The translations under genes were made by a program, and so were the position numbers. This document shows, piece after piece, positions 42,883 through 52,893 of a stretch of DNA of 64,000 nt. Under the pieces are notes generated by a model. It had not been told where the DNA came from. It saw only the letters and a list, made by a program, of their open reading frames with translations, and did no database searches. This DNA is from Diacronema lutheri (lineage: Eukaryota; Haptophyta; Pavlovophyceae; Pavlovales; Pavlovaceae), in assembly GCA_019448385.1 (NCBI GenBank), contig JAGTXO010000015.1, positions 682,001 through 746,000 of the forward strand, read 5' to 3'. Position 1 is the first letter of the stretch. Every line of letters begins with the position of its first letter.

Positions 42883-43675
42883 ATGGACGACCTCGCCAAA
42901 GCGAGCCGCGCGGGTTGCCCCGTCGGCCTCGGCGCGAAGGCGGCGCCGGAGGCGTGCGCGGGCAAGGCCGAGCTGAACAAGCTGAATAATATGGAGGCGC
43001 CAAACCAGCAGCCCGCGCGCGACCAGCCTTACCCGCTGCCCAAGTCGCGCGAGGAGTCGACGATCCCGACGGCCGAGGGCTCCAACTGGATCTACCCGTC
43101 GGAGCAGGCGCGCCGCCGCGCCCACCGCCGTGCCGAGTGCATCGCGCCGCGCGCGCGCGCTCCACGCCACGTCAGCCGTGCCCGCGCGCACGCCCATCCT
43201 CATCTTCTCCCTCGCCGCGCGGCCCGTGCAGATGTTCTTCAACGCGATGCGCCGGAAGGGATGGGACCCGAGCGTCGAGGACATGGCCGCGGTCGTGCAG
43301 ATCCACAACGCGGTGAACGAGCGAGCATGGTACCACGTGCTCGCGTGGGAGCGACTGCACGAGCGGACGTGCGACCAGCCGCGCCTCGTCCGCTTTCAGG
43401 GCAAGCCCTCCGAGCCGACGCCGAAGGCGCGCGTGATGGAGCTGCTCGGGTACGCGCCGCCGTTCGACCGGCACGACTGGACGATCAACCGGTGCGGGAA
43501 GGAGGTGACCTACCTGATCGACTTTTACCGCGGCGCGAGCAAGGACGGCACGCCCTCATTCCACATCGACGCGCGGCCAGCGATCACCTCGCTCAGCACG
43601 CTCATTGACCGCGCGATGATGCCCATCTACCGCGCGGTCGGCGTCGTCCGCGACGGGAACAGGGGCAGGGTATGA
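42883..43675 (+). CDS. HCCS: Holocytochrome c synthase (cytochrome c heme lyase)
   Basis: Exons 42883-43107 and 43232-43675; 222 residues. The intron 43108-43231 begins with GC and ends with GCAG. The N-terminus has the heme-regulatory motif GCPVG. The core has SNWIYPSEQMFFNAMRRKGW (across the splice), VQIHNAVNERAW (the His is the heme ligand in the family), VLAWERLH, RFQGKPSEPTPKAR, PPFDRHDW and VTYLIDFYRG, then HIDARPAI. The enzyme attaches heme to apocytochrome c in the mitochondrial intermembrane space. Length is typical. It ends 46 bases from the convergent USE1 gene. Confidence 0.93.
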
Positions 43676-43721
43676 GAGTCACGCTCACTGACGCACGCCG
43701 CGATGATCGGGGCGCAGACGG

Positions 43722-44552
43722 TCATCTCCGTGGCGCGGGAAAGAGCCGGATGAAGAGTAGCGTGAGCATGAAGAGCGCGACAACGACCAGGCCGATCAGC
43801 CAATTTGCGCAGCAGTTCGCGCGCATCGCGCGCCGCGTTGCGAGGATGCGGCGCGCCTCGGCCTCGACGCGGGCAGCGTTGCCACTTGCGGCGTCCTCAG
43901 TTAACGCGAGTGTCGCATTGTCCGCCGCGAGCGCGCGCTGCGCGAGCAGCGAGTTGTGCTTGAGCCGTGCGACCATCTCGGCGGTCTCGCCGAGCAGCAC
44001 GTCATGCGCGCGCGTGTGCCGCTCCACGGCGGCCGAGCCGACGCCGAGAGCAGATGTCGCCGCCTCCTCGCCTGCAACATTGCCGGCGCGACGCCTGCGT
44101 GCGGCGGCGGGCCTGACCAGGTCGACGGCCGCCGCCAAGTCGCCGGCGGCCGCGGGCGCGGCAGCCGGGAGCGAACCGCCGCGCGCGCCCGCGTCGGGCG
44201 GAGCGTCCACGCGCGGCGCGCTCTGCGCCACCGCGAAGGCGGCGGGCTCGTCGGCGGGGCGCACGGTCTCGGCGGCGGCGCGCGGCGCGGCGGAGATGCC
44301 CGCCGGTTCGACTGCCGAGCGCTCAACGCGCGCGAGCTCGTCGAGCAGCCGCACGCGCCGGCGCGCGTCGTCGACCTCGGCGGCGGACAGCACGTCGCCG
44401 GGTCCGAGGTCGACGCGGCGGAACAACGAGCGCAGCTCGAGGACGTGTATCGCGAGAAGCTCGCGATCCAGCTCGGATGCGCACGCCATCTGCTCCGTGC
44501 AGCGTAGCAACCGCAGCAGGTTCACCGCGTCGATCACGTCCGCGGCCGCCAT
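43722..44552 (-). CDS. USE1: USE1-type Qc SNARE for Golgi-to-ER transport
   Basis: Intronless, 276 residues. The N-terminal helical domain begins [17 protein letters not shown] and is followed by an Ala-rich linker. The SNARE motif [20 protein letters not shown] ... [11 protein letters not shown] matches USE1/p31, including an acidic residue where other Q-SNAREs have Gln. The C-terminal tail anchor is [23 protein letters not shown]1 works with syntaxin 18/Ufe1, Sec20 and Sec22 on the ER to receive COPI vesicles. It is divergent, over 120 bases, from the gene for coatomer delta, itself a COPI subunit. Confidence 0.87.
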   Translation of the reverse strand: MAAADVIDAVNLLRLLRCTEQMACASELDRELLAIHVLELRSLFRRVDLGPGDVLSAAEVDDARRRVRLLDELARVERSAVEPAGISAAPRAAAETVRPADEPAAFAVAQSAPRVDAPPDAGARGGSLPAAAPAAAGDLAAAVDLVRPAAARRRRAGNVAGEEAATSALGVGSAAVERHTRAHDVLLGETAEMVARLKHNSLLAQRALAADNATLALTEDAASGNAARVEAEARRILATRRAMRANCCANWLIGLVVVALFMLTLLFIRLFPAPRR

Positions 44553-44672
44553 CGCTGGGCGGGTTGCTCATACGTCTTGCGCAGCGGTGTCTGTCGCAGC
44601 CGAGGGTGCCGTGGGAGGAGCGGCCCCGACGTTGGGCGGCGGGGCAGGCGAGCAAGCAGCAGTTGCGGCGAG
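44553..44672. promoter_or_regulatory. Short divergent promoter region of USE1 and coatomer delta
   Basis: 120 bases lie between two start codons reading outwards. No TATA box is seen. Two genes of the same COPI retrograde pathway share it, so co-regulation is plausible. Confidence 0.5.
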
Positions 44673-46874
44673 ATGGTGTGCTTCTCGGTGGCGGTGCTCT
44701 CGAAGAATGGCAAGGTGCTGGTGAGCCGCCAGTTCGTCGACATGAGCAGGATCCGCATCGAAGGGCTGCTCGCCGCGTTCCCAAAGCTGATCGGCACGGG
44801 CAACAAGCAGCACACGTTTGTCGAGACGGACAAGGTACGGTACGTGTACCAGCCGGTGGAGTCGCTCTACTTTTTGATGATCACGAACAAGCAGTCCAAC
44901 ATCATCGAGGACCTTGAGACCCTCCGCCTGCTCGCCAAGCTCGTGCGCGCCGCGCGACGGCGGCGCGCGCGCGCGCGCAGGCTGTCGCGCGGCCTCACGC
45001 GTGCATCGCGGCGCGCAGGCGCCGGAGTACTGCCACGGCATTGATGAGGAGTCTATCCTCAAGCACCAGTTCGAGCTCATCTTTGCGCTCGACGAGGTGA
45101 TCTCGCTCGGCTACCGCGAGAATGTCAACATGGTGCGCCGCGCGACGATGGCGCGTGTGCGGGCGCCCTCGGCCGCCGCAGGCACCTCCGCTCGCGCGTT
45201 GCGAGCTGCGCGGAGCGCACTGCGAGCGCGGCGAGCGCCGCGGCGAGTGCAGCGACGAGTGCCGCGTCGCCCTGTGGCGCGCGAGGGCGCGCGCGGGCCG
45301 GCTCGGCGCCGCCCGCGCCGCGCGACGGTTGGAGCCGCGCCTCGGCTCGCGGCGCGGCGCCTTGCCGCGCGGCGCGGGCTGAGGCTGGTGCGCTTCGCGC
45401 GATGCGTGGCCGGCTGGCAGGTGCACATCCGCGCGTACACGGAGATGGAGTCGCACGAGGAGAAGCTGGCCAACATGATCAAGGCGAGCAAGGTGAACGA
45501 GGCGAAGGAGGAGATGAAGCGCAAGGTCTCGCAGATCGACAAGGACAAGGCGGAGAGGCGCAAGGCGGGCGGCGGCGACAGCACGGGCTCGAGCATGATG
45601 GAGGGCTTCGGCAAGATGCTCGACGACTCGTCCGCGCAGTTGCAGCAGAGCGCACCGCTCGGAGGGACCACCTACCGCCCGCCCGAGGACTACGCCAAGA
45701 GCGCCGCGGCGGCGATGCCGGCGCGCTCGATCAAGGCGGGCGGCGGGATGCAGCTGGGCAAGAAGAGCACCAAGGTCGACCTGATGGCCGCGATGGCGAG
45801 CGAGGGCGCGATCGCGCCCACGCCCGCGCCGAGCGCGCGGCCGGCGGCGGCGGGTGGCGCGTCGGGCATCGCCGCGGCGGTGGTCGCGTCGGGCGCGCTG
45901 CAGCTCAACGTCGAGGAGAAAGTGGTCGCGGTGCTCGGTCGCGACGGCGGCGTGCAAAGCCTCGAGGTGAAGGGCGACTTGCAGCTGCTCGTCTCCAACC
46001 CGGCCGTTGGCAAGCTGACGGTTGGCGTCTCGTTTGGCAACAACGCCGGCTTCCAGTTTAAGACGCACCCAAACATCAACAAGGCGCTCTTCGCCGAGCA
46101 GTCCATCTTGGGGCTCAAGGATGCGAGCCGCTCGTTCCCGCCGGGCAACGCGCTCGGCGTGCTCAAGTGGCGGCTGCAGACCGCCGACGCGAGCATGGTC
46201 CCGCTCACCGGTGCGCGCCGCGCCCGCCGCCGCCGATGCGCGCCGCCGCCGCGCCGCGCGCCAACGTGCGCCGCGCCGCGCGCGCCGCCGCCGTCGCGCG
46301 CCGCGCAGTGAACTGCTGGCCGTCGATGGCGGGCGACGGGACGTGCGAGGTGAGCATGGAGTACGAGCTGGTGCGCACCGGCATGGAGCTGTGTGCCGTC
46401 TCGATGACGATCCCGTTCCCGCCGGGCTGCGCGCAGCCAAAGGTGACGTGCGAGGCGGGCGAGGCCGACTACTCGGCGCGCAACAACGCGCTCGTCTGGT
46501 CCATCCCACTCATCAACCGGACCAATCCGAGCGGCACGCTCGAGTTCACCGTCGCGGGTGCGCGCAAGCGCCACCCGGGCGCAAACGGGCCATCATCCGG
46601 ACATCATCCGGACATCATCCGGACATCGTCCTGTCCGCACGCGCTGACTCGCGTCGACCGCCGCTCGGCGTCGCGCCGCCGCGCCGACACGTCGCGCCCG
46701 CGCGCGCGCGCAGGCGTCGACGCCGCCTCGCTGTTCCCGATCGCCGTCGACTTTACGTCGAGCAAGACGTTCTGCGAGCTGGAGATTGGCGAGGTGCTCA
46801 ACCTGGACACGCGCGAGCCGATCATGTTCGCGTCGGCGACGACGCTGTCTGTTGAGTCCTACGCGATCGTCTGA
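44673..46874 (+). CDS. ARCN1: Coatomer subunit delta
   Basis: Five exons: 44673-44942, 45019-45132, 45421-46210, 46309-46557, 46714-46874; 527 residues, close to the human length. All four introns start GTGCGC. The N-terminal longin-like domain starts [20 protein letters not shown], with [20 protein letters not shown] and [21 protein letters not shown] charged linker helix follows ([15 protein letters not shown]), then the C-terminal mu-homology domain: [49 protein letters not shown] and [12 protein letters not shown]-like sequence near the end. Delta-COP is part of the F-subcomplex of the COPI coat on Golgi vesicles. Intron 4 holds three copies of an 11-bp repeat. Confidence 0.93.
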
Positions 46875-46964
46875 GGCGAAGCGAGGGCGCTAGGCGACGC
46901 CGGACTGCGCGGCACACGCGACTGAAAGGGTCGCGCGGAGGTGCGGTGCATCAAAAGACGACAG

Positions 46965-49900
46965 TCACGAAATCGAGGCGCATCTCGGCTGGGCGGCATT
47001 GTCGCGGCCCGCGTCCGTCCACACGGCGCATAGGCTCGCCCCGATCGCGCGCAGGATGACGCGCGCGCGCGCCTCGTCGACGCACGCGCGTAGCCGCGCG
47101 AGGAGCGCGCGGTCGACCTTCTGCGCCTTGCTCCCTCTCCGCCAGCCCGCCGAGAGGCGCGTCTGGTCCGGATGGCTGGCGTGCGCGTGCACGAGCGCGC
47201 ACATTAGCCGCGCGAGTTGCGCCGCGCCGCCGCACGGCCGGCGCGCGTCGAGCTCGACGCGAAAGGCGCACGCCATCGGGATGGGCTGCGCGCCTGTCCC
47301 AGCCATGCGCACGTGGAAGCACGACAGTCCGCCAACGTCGTCCGCTCCGACGGTCTTCTGGTCGAAGGGCGCGCAGATGAGCCCGATGAAGGGCTGCACG
47401 CCGCTGGTCTCGTCGCGGCAGAGCCACTGGTAGTTGGCCTGGTTGGCGATGTCACGCACCGACGGCGTCGGCTCGAAGACGGGGTGCGAGTGGTACCAGC
47501 CGACGCATCGCAGCCCGCGAGCGCTCATGTGCGCACGCACTTCCACCTCGAAGAGCGGGTCGAGCTCGACGTGCTGCCCGTCCTGCGCGTGCGCAGCGCG
47601 TGCCGCGGCAGGGAGGGAGGGGGGGGGGGGGCGATGCGGGGGTTGCGCGATGCGTCGAAAGGGCGACGGTGGGCGCGAGCGCGCGCACGTGCACGTCGGC
47701 AGCGCGAAGGGGCGGGCACAAGGGGCGGGTCGCACCGACTCTGCGGAGAGCGCGCGGCACGGCATCGCGTCGCTGACCGTGAGCTGGCGCGTGCGCGCGT
47801 CCCATCTACCGCCGAGCAAGCCGATGACCTCCGTGTACAGCAAGTGCGCGTGCAGCTCGACCACCGCGCAGACTGACGGCGAGAGGGTGAGGGCGAAAGG
47901 CTGCGCCCCCGGCGCACCCGAGCCCGGCGTGCCGACAAAGACCTTGCACGGCACCATCGCTGTCTCCTCGCCACCGACGCCATCGTGCGAGCAGAAACGG
48001 CCACTGCCGCCGGGGTGGCGCCGCTTGGAGCGGCGGCGCCCCTCCGTCCGCTCGAGCTCGAGCACCGCAGAGACGACGTCATCGGGCAGCTGCGCCAGCT
48101 GGGCCGGCGACAGATCGAGCAGGCCGTGCACGCCGCACGCAACCGGCGCAGTGGTGCCGCGCGCGATCGTATGCGACGCTTCGCGTGCGTCTTCTGCCGG
48201 CGCGGCCGCGCGCGCACGCGCGGCACCCGCTCCGCGGCCTGTGCACAGCGCCTGCCGTGTGCGAGCGCCGCGTCGAACGTTACGTGTCTCTGCGGCAGCG
48301 GCCGGCGTGGACTCGGCCCCGTCACTCGGCACGCCGCATGCGCCCGCGCTCCACGCGGGCTGCGACGGCGCGCGCGGGGGCAGCGGCGGTCTGCCGTGCG
48401 CCGGGCACGCGCGCGGGGAGACCTGCGGGCGCGATGCTAAGCCAAGGCGCAGCGGGGCAGCGCCGCATGTGCGCCGCGACGAAACGGCTCTTTGCGCTGC
48501 CGTTGGCGCCACGGCCGGCGCTGCGGCTGTGGCCACGGCGCGCACAGCCACGGCCGCATCGGACGCCGGCGGCGACAACGCATGCGCGCCCATGCCCTCC
48601 GCGCACGCACGAGCGGCCGGCCGTGGCTCGGGCGGTGGTGCGTCGAGGGTGCGGAAGATGCTGTCGAGCGGGGCGAGCGTGCGCTCAAGCTCGGCGGCAG
48701 CGTCGGCGGTGAAAATGCCTGGAAGCAGTGCCAAGAGGCATTTGCCGTCGCGCGCCCGTCCAGCCGCGCCGCCCACGCGCAGCGCGCCATCCGCCCCTCC
48801 ATCGCTCGGCGCAGCGACTCGCGTGCAGCCGCCCCCACACGCGTGCGCTCCGCGCCCCCTCTTCAAAGACCGGCGCGCGAGGGGCGGCGGGCGAGCGGCA
48901 GGCGGAGCGCCCGCGGGCGTGTCGGTATGCAGCGCGCCCTCTGCGCGAGCGCGCGCGCAGCTGCAGCCGCCAGCGCCGCTGTCCGCCGGCGTGTCGCGCA
49001 GAATGGACGGCGATGCGCCCCCACGCGCGTGGGGGCGCATCTGATGCGTGGGGTTAGGGTTAGGCAGCGGCCACTCGACGCACGCCGGATTGCCGTCGAT
49101 GGCGTCGAGCTCTGGTGCGATGGGCGGCGGTTTGGCAGACTCGATAAGCGCTCCCCGCGCACGCGCCTCCCCCGTTGCCGCCGCCGCGACGATCGGTGGC
49201 GTTGGCGCGTGCGCGGCGCTGGCCGGCGCCGGCGCCGGCGCCAGCGCCGATGGCGCGCCCGCGCGGCCGAGGGAAGGCGACGCGCCGCCAAACACGCCGC
49301 CCGCCGGCCGCGCGACTGCCACAGCTGCAGCCAACGCTCTTTGGCGCGCGGGAAGCGGCGGGAAGAGCGAGAGGAGCGGCTCGACGGGAGCATACGGCAA
49401 TGCGGGCGCACTCAACGGTCGGGACGCGCTCGCGTTGATATGCGCGTCAGCCCGCGCTGCCTGCGCGGCTGCAGCCGCGGAAGTGGCGTGCGCGGCTCGC
49501 GCGCGCGGCGACGGCGGCGCAGTCGGCGGCGGCAGAGCGGGCAGGCAGGGCGCTGCGACGCACGAGAGGCCAGATGCCGCCCCGTCCGCCATGCTGAGGA
49601 GCCCTGCACTGCCCCCTCGGCCGCCTCCGCCTCCGCCTCCGCCTGCGCCTGCGCCTGCGCATCGCTCGGCAATCGCACTCGCGCCGCGCACGCCGTCGGA
49701 CGCAAGCACACCGCCCGCGCCGACCGGCTCGCGTGGGCCACCGTCCGCCACGCCATCCTCGCGGCGAGTGGGCGCGTCGCTCGCGGCGTCCGAGCCGCGC
49801 CTCGCGCGAGCAGCGTCGTCGCAGCTGCCCACGGCACGCGCGCGAGAGCCGGGCGCACCCGCGAGGCTGCACACCGCCTCGCCGCACAAGGCGCCAGCGC

Positions 49901-50678
49901 CGCGCGCCGGCCGCTGCGGGGCCGCTGCTCTCGCCCCCTCGGCGCTGCGCGCCATGGCGTGCGGCGCCGTCGGCTGTAGCCGTGGCAGCGCGCTCGCCGG
50001 CGAGCCCGCCTGCGGCGCTGCGGTCGGGGTGCCGCCACCGCCACCGGCGGTGTGTGCGACGGCGGGAGGCGGTGTGGCCTGCGCGGTCACAACGCCGCGG
50101 ACGAGCGCGGCGCGCTCGGGGATGCCGTCGCCGGTCACCGAGTTGAGATGCGCGACCGCACCCAGCCCGGCAGTGGCAACCGCGCCATGCGCGCACGCGC
50201 CTGCCCACGTGCTGCGGCTCCTGCCACAATCGGCGAGGTGCGACTCTGGCCCGATCGTCCGCGCGCTCCCGCTGCACAGGCCGCTCGCGATCCGCACGCG
50301 CTCTCCAGTGCCGTCGGCGCCGCCGCACGCCCCGGCTCGCTCCGGCACGACCGCGGACGGCGCGGACGACGGGCGAAGTGATGGGCGCGGTGCGGGCGGC
50401 ACGGGCGGGGCCGCATGGCGCCCGCCAGACGTCGCGGCACGCGGCGCAGGCAGCCCCGCGCGAGGCGGCGGATGCGGCTCGTGCGCCGTGGCGACCGCGC
50501 CGTACGCCTTGCGGTCCCACGCTCGAGCGTGTGCGATGGACAGCTCGTCCGTGCCGTCGGCGGCTGCTGCGAGCACCGCCGGCACCGCCGACGCCGCTTT
50601 GGGCGCCACCGCGCCGCCGTTCTGCGGACAGGCGAGCACGCACTCCCCCTCCCCAGCCCGTTCCACGCCGCGCCACAT
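46965..50678 (-). CDS. JAMM/MPN+ deubiquitinase, MYSM1-like
   Basis: Last exon 47582-46965, intron 47735-47583 (GTGCGA...GCAG), upstream exon from 47736 back to an uncertain start (ATG at 50678 is possible). The JAMM core is complete: Glu in HAHLLYTEVIGLLGGRW, then WYHSHPVFEPTPSVRDIAN with both His, Ser and Asp of HxHx7SxxD, so zinc binding is expected. The pattern is closest to MYSM1 (2A-DUB), which removes ubiquitin from histone H2A, but no SANT or SWIRM domain is seen. The roughly 990 residues before the core are mostly Ala/Pro/Arg low complexity, with islands such as CLLALLPGIFTADAAAELER and LDLSPAQLAQLPDDVVSAVL. The true start and any upstream introns are unsure. Confidence 0.75.
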   Translation of the reverse strand: MWRGVERAGEGECVLACPQNGGAVAPKAASAVPAVLAAAADGTDELSIAHARAWDRKAYGAVATAHEPHPPPRAGLPAPRAATSGGRHAAPPVPPAPRPSLRPSSAPSAVVPERAGACGGADGTGERVRIASGLCSGSARTIGPESHLADCGRSRSTWAGACAHGAVATAGLGAVAHLNSVTGDGIPERAALVRGVVTAQATPPPAVAHTAGGGGGTPTAAPQAGSPASALPRLQPTAPHAMARSAEGARAAAPQRPARGAGALCGEAVCSLAGAPGSRARAVGSCDDAARARRGSDAASDAPTRREDGVADGGPREPVGAGGVLASDGVRGASAIAERCAGAGAGGGGGGGGRGGSAGLLSMADGAASGLSCVAAPCLPALPPPTAPPSPRARAAHATSAAAAAQAARADAHINASASRPLSAPALPYAPVEPLLSLFPPLPARQRALAAAVAVARPAGGVFGGASPSLGRAGAPSALAPAPAPASAAHAPTPPIVAAAATGEARARGALIESAKPPPIAPELDAIDGNPACVEWPLPNPNPTHQMRPHARGGASPSILRDTPADSGAGGCSCARARAEGALHTDTPAGAPPAARPPPLARRSLKRGRGAHACGGGCTRVAAPSDGGADGALRVGGAAGRARDGKCLLALLPGIFTADAAAELERTLAPLDSIFRTLDAPPPEPRPAARACAEGMGAHALSPPASDAAVAVRAVATAAAPAVAPTAAQRAVSSRRTCGAAPLRLGLASRPQVSPRACPAHGRPPLPPRAPSQPAWSAGACGVPSDGAESTPAAAAETRNVRRGARTRQALCTGRGAGAARARAAAPAEDAREASHTIARGTTAPVACGVHGLLDLSPAQLAQLPDDVVSAVLELERTEGRRRSKRRHPGGSGRFCSHDGVGGEETAMVPCKVFVGTPGSGAPGAQPFALTLSPSVCAVVELHAHLLYTEVIGLLGGRWDARTRQLTVSDAMPCRALSAESVRPAPCARPFALPTCTCARSRPPSPFRRIAQPPHRPPPPSLPAAARAAHAQDGQHVELDPLFEVEVRAHMSARGLRCVGWYHSHPVFEPTPSVRDIANQANYQWLCRDETSGVQPFIGLICAPFDQKTVGADDVGGLSCFHVRMAGTGAQPIPMACAFRVELDARRPCGGAAQLARLMCALVHAHASHPDQTRLSAGWRRGSKAQKVDRALLARLRACVDEARARVILRAIGASLCAVWTDAGRDNAAQPRCASIS

Positions 50679-50733
50679 GCCCCAAGAGGTGTGATCCAAG
50701 CTTTTTCGTGCCTTGCAGAAGAAGGGCACGAGG

Positions 50734-51725
50734 ATGGCCGCCCCCGTCCCCGTGGCCGCGGAGCAGGTCGCGAAGGCGACGCGCGCGCTGCTCGCGCACG
50801 AGAAGCGGCGGGAAGCTGCGGCGCGCGGAGACAAGGATGCACTCTTTCAGAGCGGCCTGCCGATCTTCATCACCATCGGGCTCAAGACCGTGCCACAGCG
50901 GAAGATTCGCAAGGCGCACAAGATCGCGCTCCGCCACCCGCTCTACGCCGAGTCGGAGAGCGGCGCGTGTTTGATCGTGAAGGACACGGTCAAGCAGGAC
51001 ACCAAGGCGCTACTCGAAAAGCACGGCATCAGTGGCATCAGCAAGGTGCTCACTGTCGAGAAGCTGCGCAAGAACTACCGCGAGTACGAGGCCAAGCGGC
51101 AGCTCTCCGCCGCGTACGACCTCTTCCTCGCGGACAACCGCGTTCTGCCACTCCTCCCGAAGCTGCTCGGCAAGCACTTCTTTGTCAAGAAAAAGTGCGC
51201 GCGTCGCGCGCCTCGCCCGTCCGCGACCCACCGCGCGCGCCGCGCCGCACGCGCCCGGCCGCTTCTCATGTCCTCGCGCAAAACCCGCGCGCCGCCGCCC
51301 ACAGGCACCCCGTGCCGGTCGAGATGCGCAAGGGCGACCTGAAGCGGCAGCTTGAGTCGGCGCTGCGCTGCACGTACCTGCACGTGAGTGGGCAGAGCAT
51401 CGCCGTCAAGGTGGGCCACACCGCCATGAGCGAGGGCGAGGTGTGCGAGAATGTGCTTGCCGCGCTCGGCGACATTGGCGGCGCGGTGCCGGGCAAGTGG
51501 CCGGCGATTCAGACGCTCCACCTGAAGAGCGCCGAGTCGGCCGCACTGCCGCTGTACAACTCGCTCCCCGACGGCGCCGTCGCGGCCGACAAGCCGACCG
51601 AGCCGAAGCCCGGACGCGAGGCAGAGGCAAAGGCGAGCGCTGCGGGCAAGGGCAAGCGCGCGCGCGAAGCGAGCACTCGCGGCGCGCAGCCGGCGGCCAA
51701 AAAGCGCTCGTCAAAGGCTACCTAG
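50734..51725 (+). CDS. RSL1D1: Ribosomal L1 domain protein RSL1D1 (Cic1/Utp30-like)
   Basis: Exons 50734-51194 and 51305-51725 (TAG), intron 51195-51304 (GTGCGC...ACAG); 293 residues. The L1-like fold is seen as LFQSGLPIFITIGLKTVPQR, RKAHKIALRHPLY, CLIVKDTVKQD, KVLTVEKLRKNYREYEAKRQ, DLFLADNRVLPLLPKLLGKH and, after the intron, PVPVEMRKGDLKRQLESAL and SIAVKVGH. A Lys-rich tail follows, as expected for a nucleolar ribosome assembly factor. The family acts in 60S maturation. The stop is 38 bases before the tandem duplication begins. Confidence 0.85.
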
Positions 51726-51810
51726 GAGCCGGCCGTGCCTCACCTGCACGTGCTGAGACTGCGCAGCGGTCTTCCTGGCGTCGTGTCTTGGACCTCGCCA
51801 TCGCCACCAA

Positions 51811-52700
51811 TTATAGAGAGCGCACCCGCCCAGCCGACAGACGAGGTTGGCGCGGAGCGGCTCGCTCGCTGACGGCAGCCGTCGCCTCTGCGAGCAGCGC
51901 GTCGCCCTTTCCCGTTTTGGCAGGGGGCACGTGGCCGGTGCGCGAGAGCACGATCCCCTCCAGCTGGCCCACCTGCAGCTGGGAAAGGTCGTCGAGCGCA
52001 GCGTCGAGTGCGGCCTCGGCTCCGACCACGGCGTCGCTGTGCCGGGTCCAGAACGCAACCTCATCGCGAGCTTCTCTGCGGCTGCAGTCGCCTTGCTGTC
52101 CTCGCCTCACCGCCTTTGACTCTGCCAGGGACGAGAAGCACGGCAGCTCGGTGCGGCGCTTCTTGCCCCTCGCGTGCACCCACTTCGCGATGCCATCGTC
52201 ATCGACTTTCATCCACTCGCGCATCGTGCCGTACGGCACCGGGTAGCGGATGTCGTTCAAAATGAGCGAGCTGTGCGTCCGAGGCGAGAAAGTAGACGTC
52301 GGCCGCGCGCAGCACGACGGACACGCAGCCGCCTCGCTCGAGGCCCGTGAACGCCGCGTGATCCTCCGGCGAGCGGCGGCTCACGCGGGGCGGCGCCGAT
52401 GCCGAGCGATCGCGCCGCGACGTGCCCGCGTCGACGTAGAGACAGGAGGTTGGACCGGAGGTTTGATCGGCTCGACGGAGGCGCGTCCCCCGTCCATGTC
52501 AGCAAGCCAGCACGTCAGCGCCGCATTCTGCTCCTCCTTCTTCGCCAGCCGCGCCTCCGTCTCCTTCATCTCCTCGGACAGCCGCGCGCTCTCGGCGACG
52601 AACGATCGCACCGCAAACGCGACCGAGGCGTCAACTGCTGACGGAGTGCCTCGCGGCGGCTGCGCGTTCTTGGGGCCTCAGACAGGTAGCGCTCGCGCGG
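51811..52700 (-). pseudogene. Copy A of an unknown minus-strand gene, 3' end lost
   Basis: Coding-like minus-strand pieces shared with copy B: a coiled coil (RLSEEMKETEARLAKKEEQN), LERGGCVSVVLRAADVYFLA, then RYPVPYGTMREWMKVDDDGI and LQVGQLEGIVLSRTGHVPPA. The pieces are in different frames and the joins are unclear. In copy A the terminal exon found in copy B is missing because the duplication boundary lies within it at 51763. Family not recognised. Confidence 0.5.
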
Positions 52701-52893
52701 CCAACGCGCGGCTGCGCGCAGCTCCGCTCAGTCGCCCTCCGAGGCTCCCGTGCGAGCCGCCCATGATTGTTGCTCATCGCGCCGTTGGGCGTTCCTCCCG
52801 CCCTGCTACTGTACGCGAGAACGAGCCGGCGCCATCCTTCATTCACTCCGTCTGTCGCGAGAGCCCGAGGAGTCCGAACGCTTGGGGGGAGGG

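Noticed and set aside
49060-49070. GGGTTAGGGTTAGG as an interstitial telomere
   Set aside because: There are only two TTAGGG-like units, which lie in the coding part of the MYSM1-like frame; too short to mean anything.
36038-51725. Genome-wide reassignment of TAG to glutamine
   Set aside because: TAG ends the CLC and RSL1D1 genes at sensible C-termini, and readthrough in CLC meets another TAG soon after.
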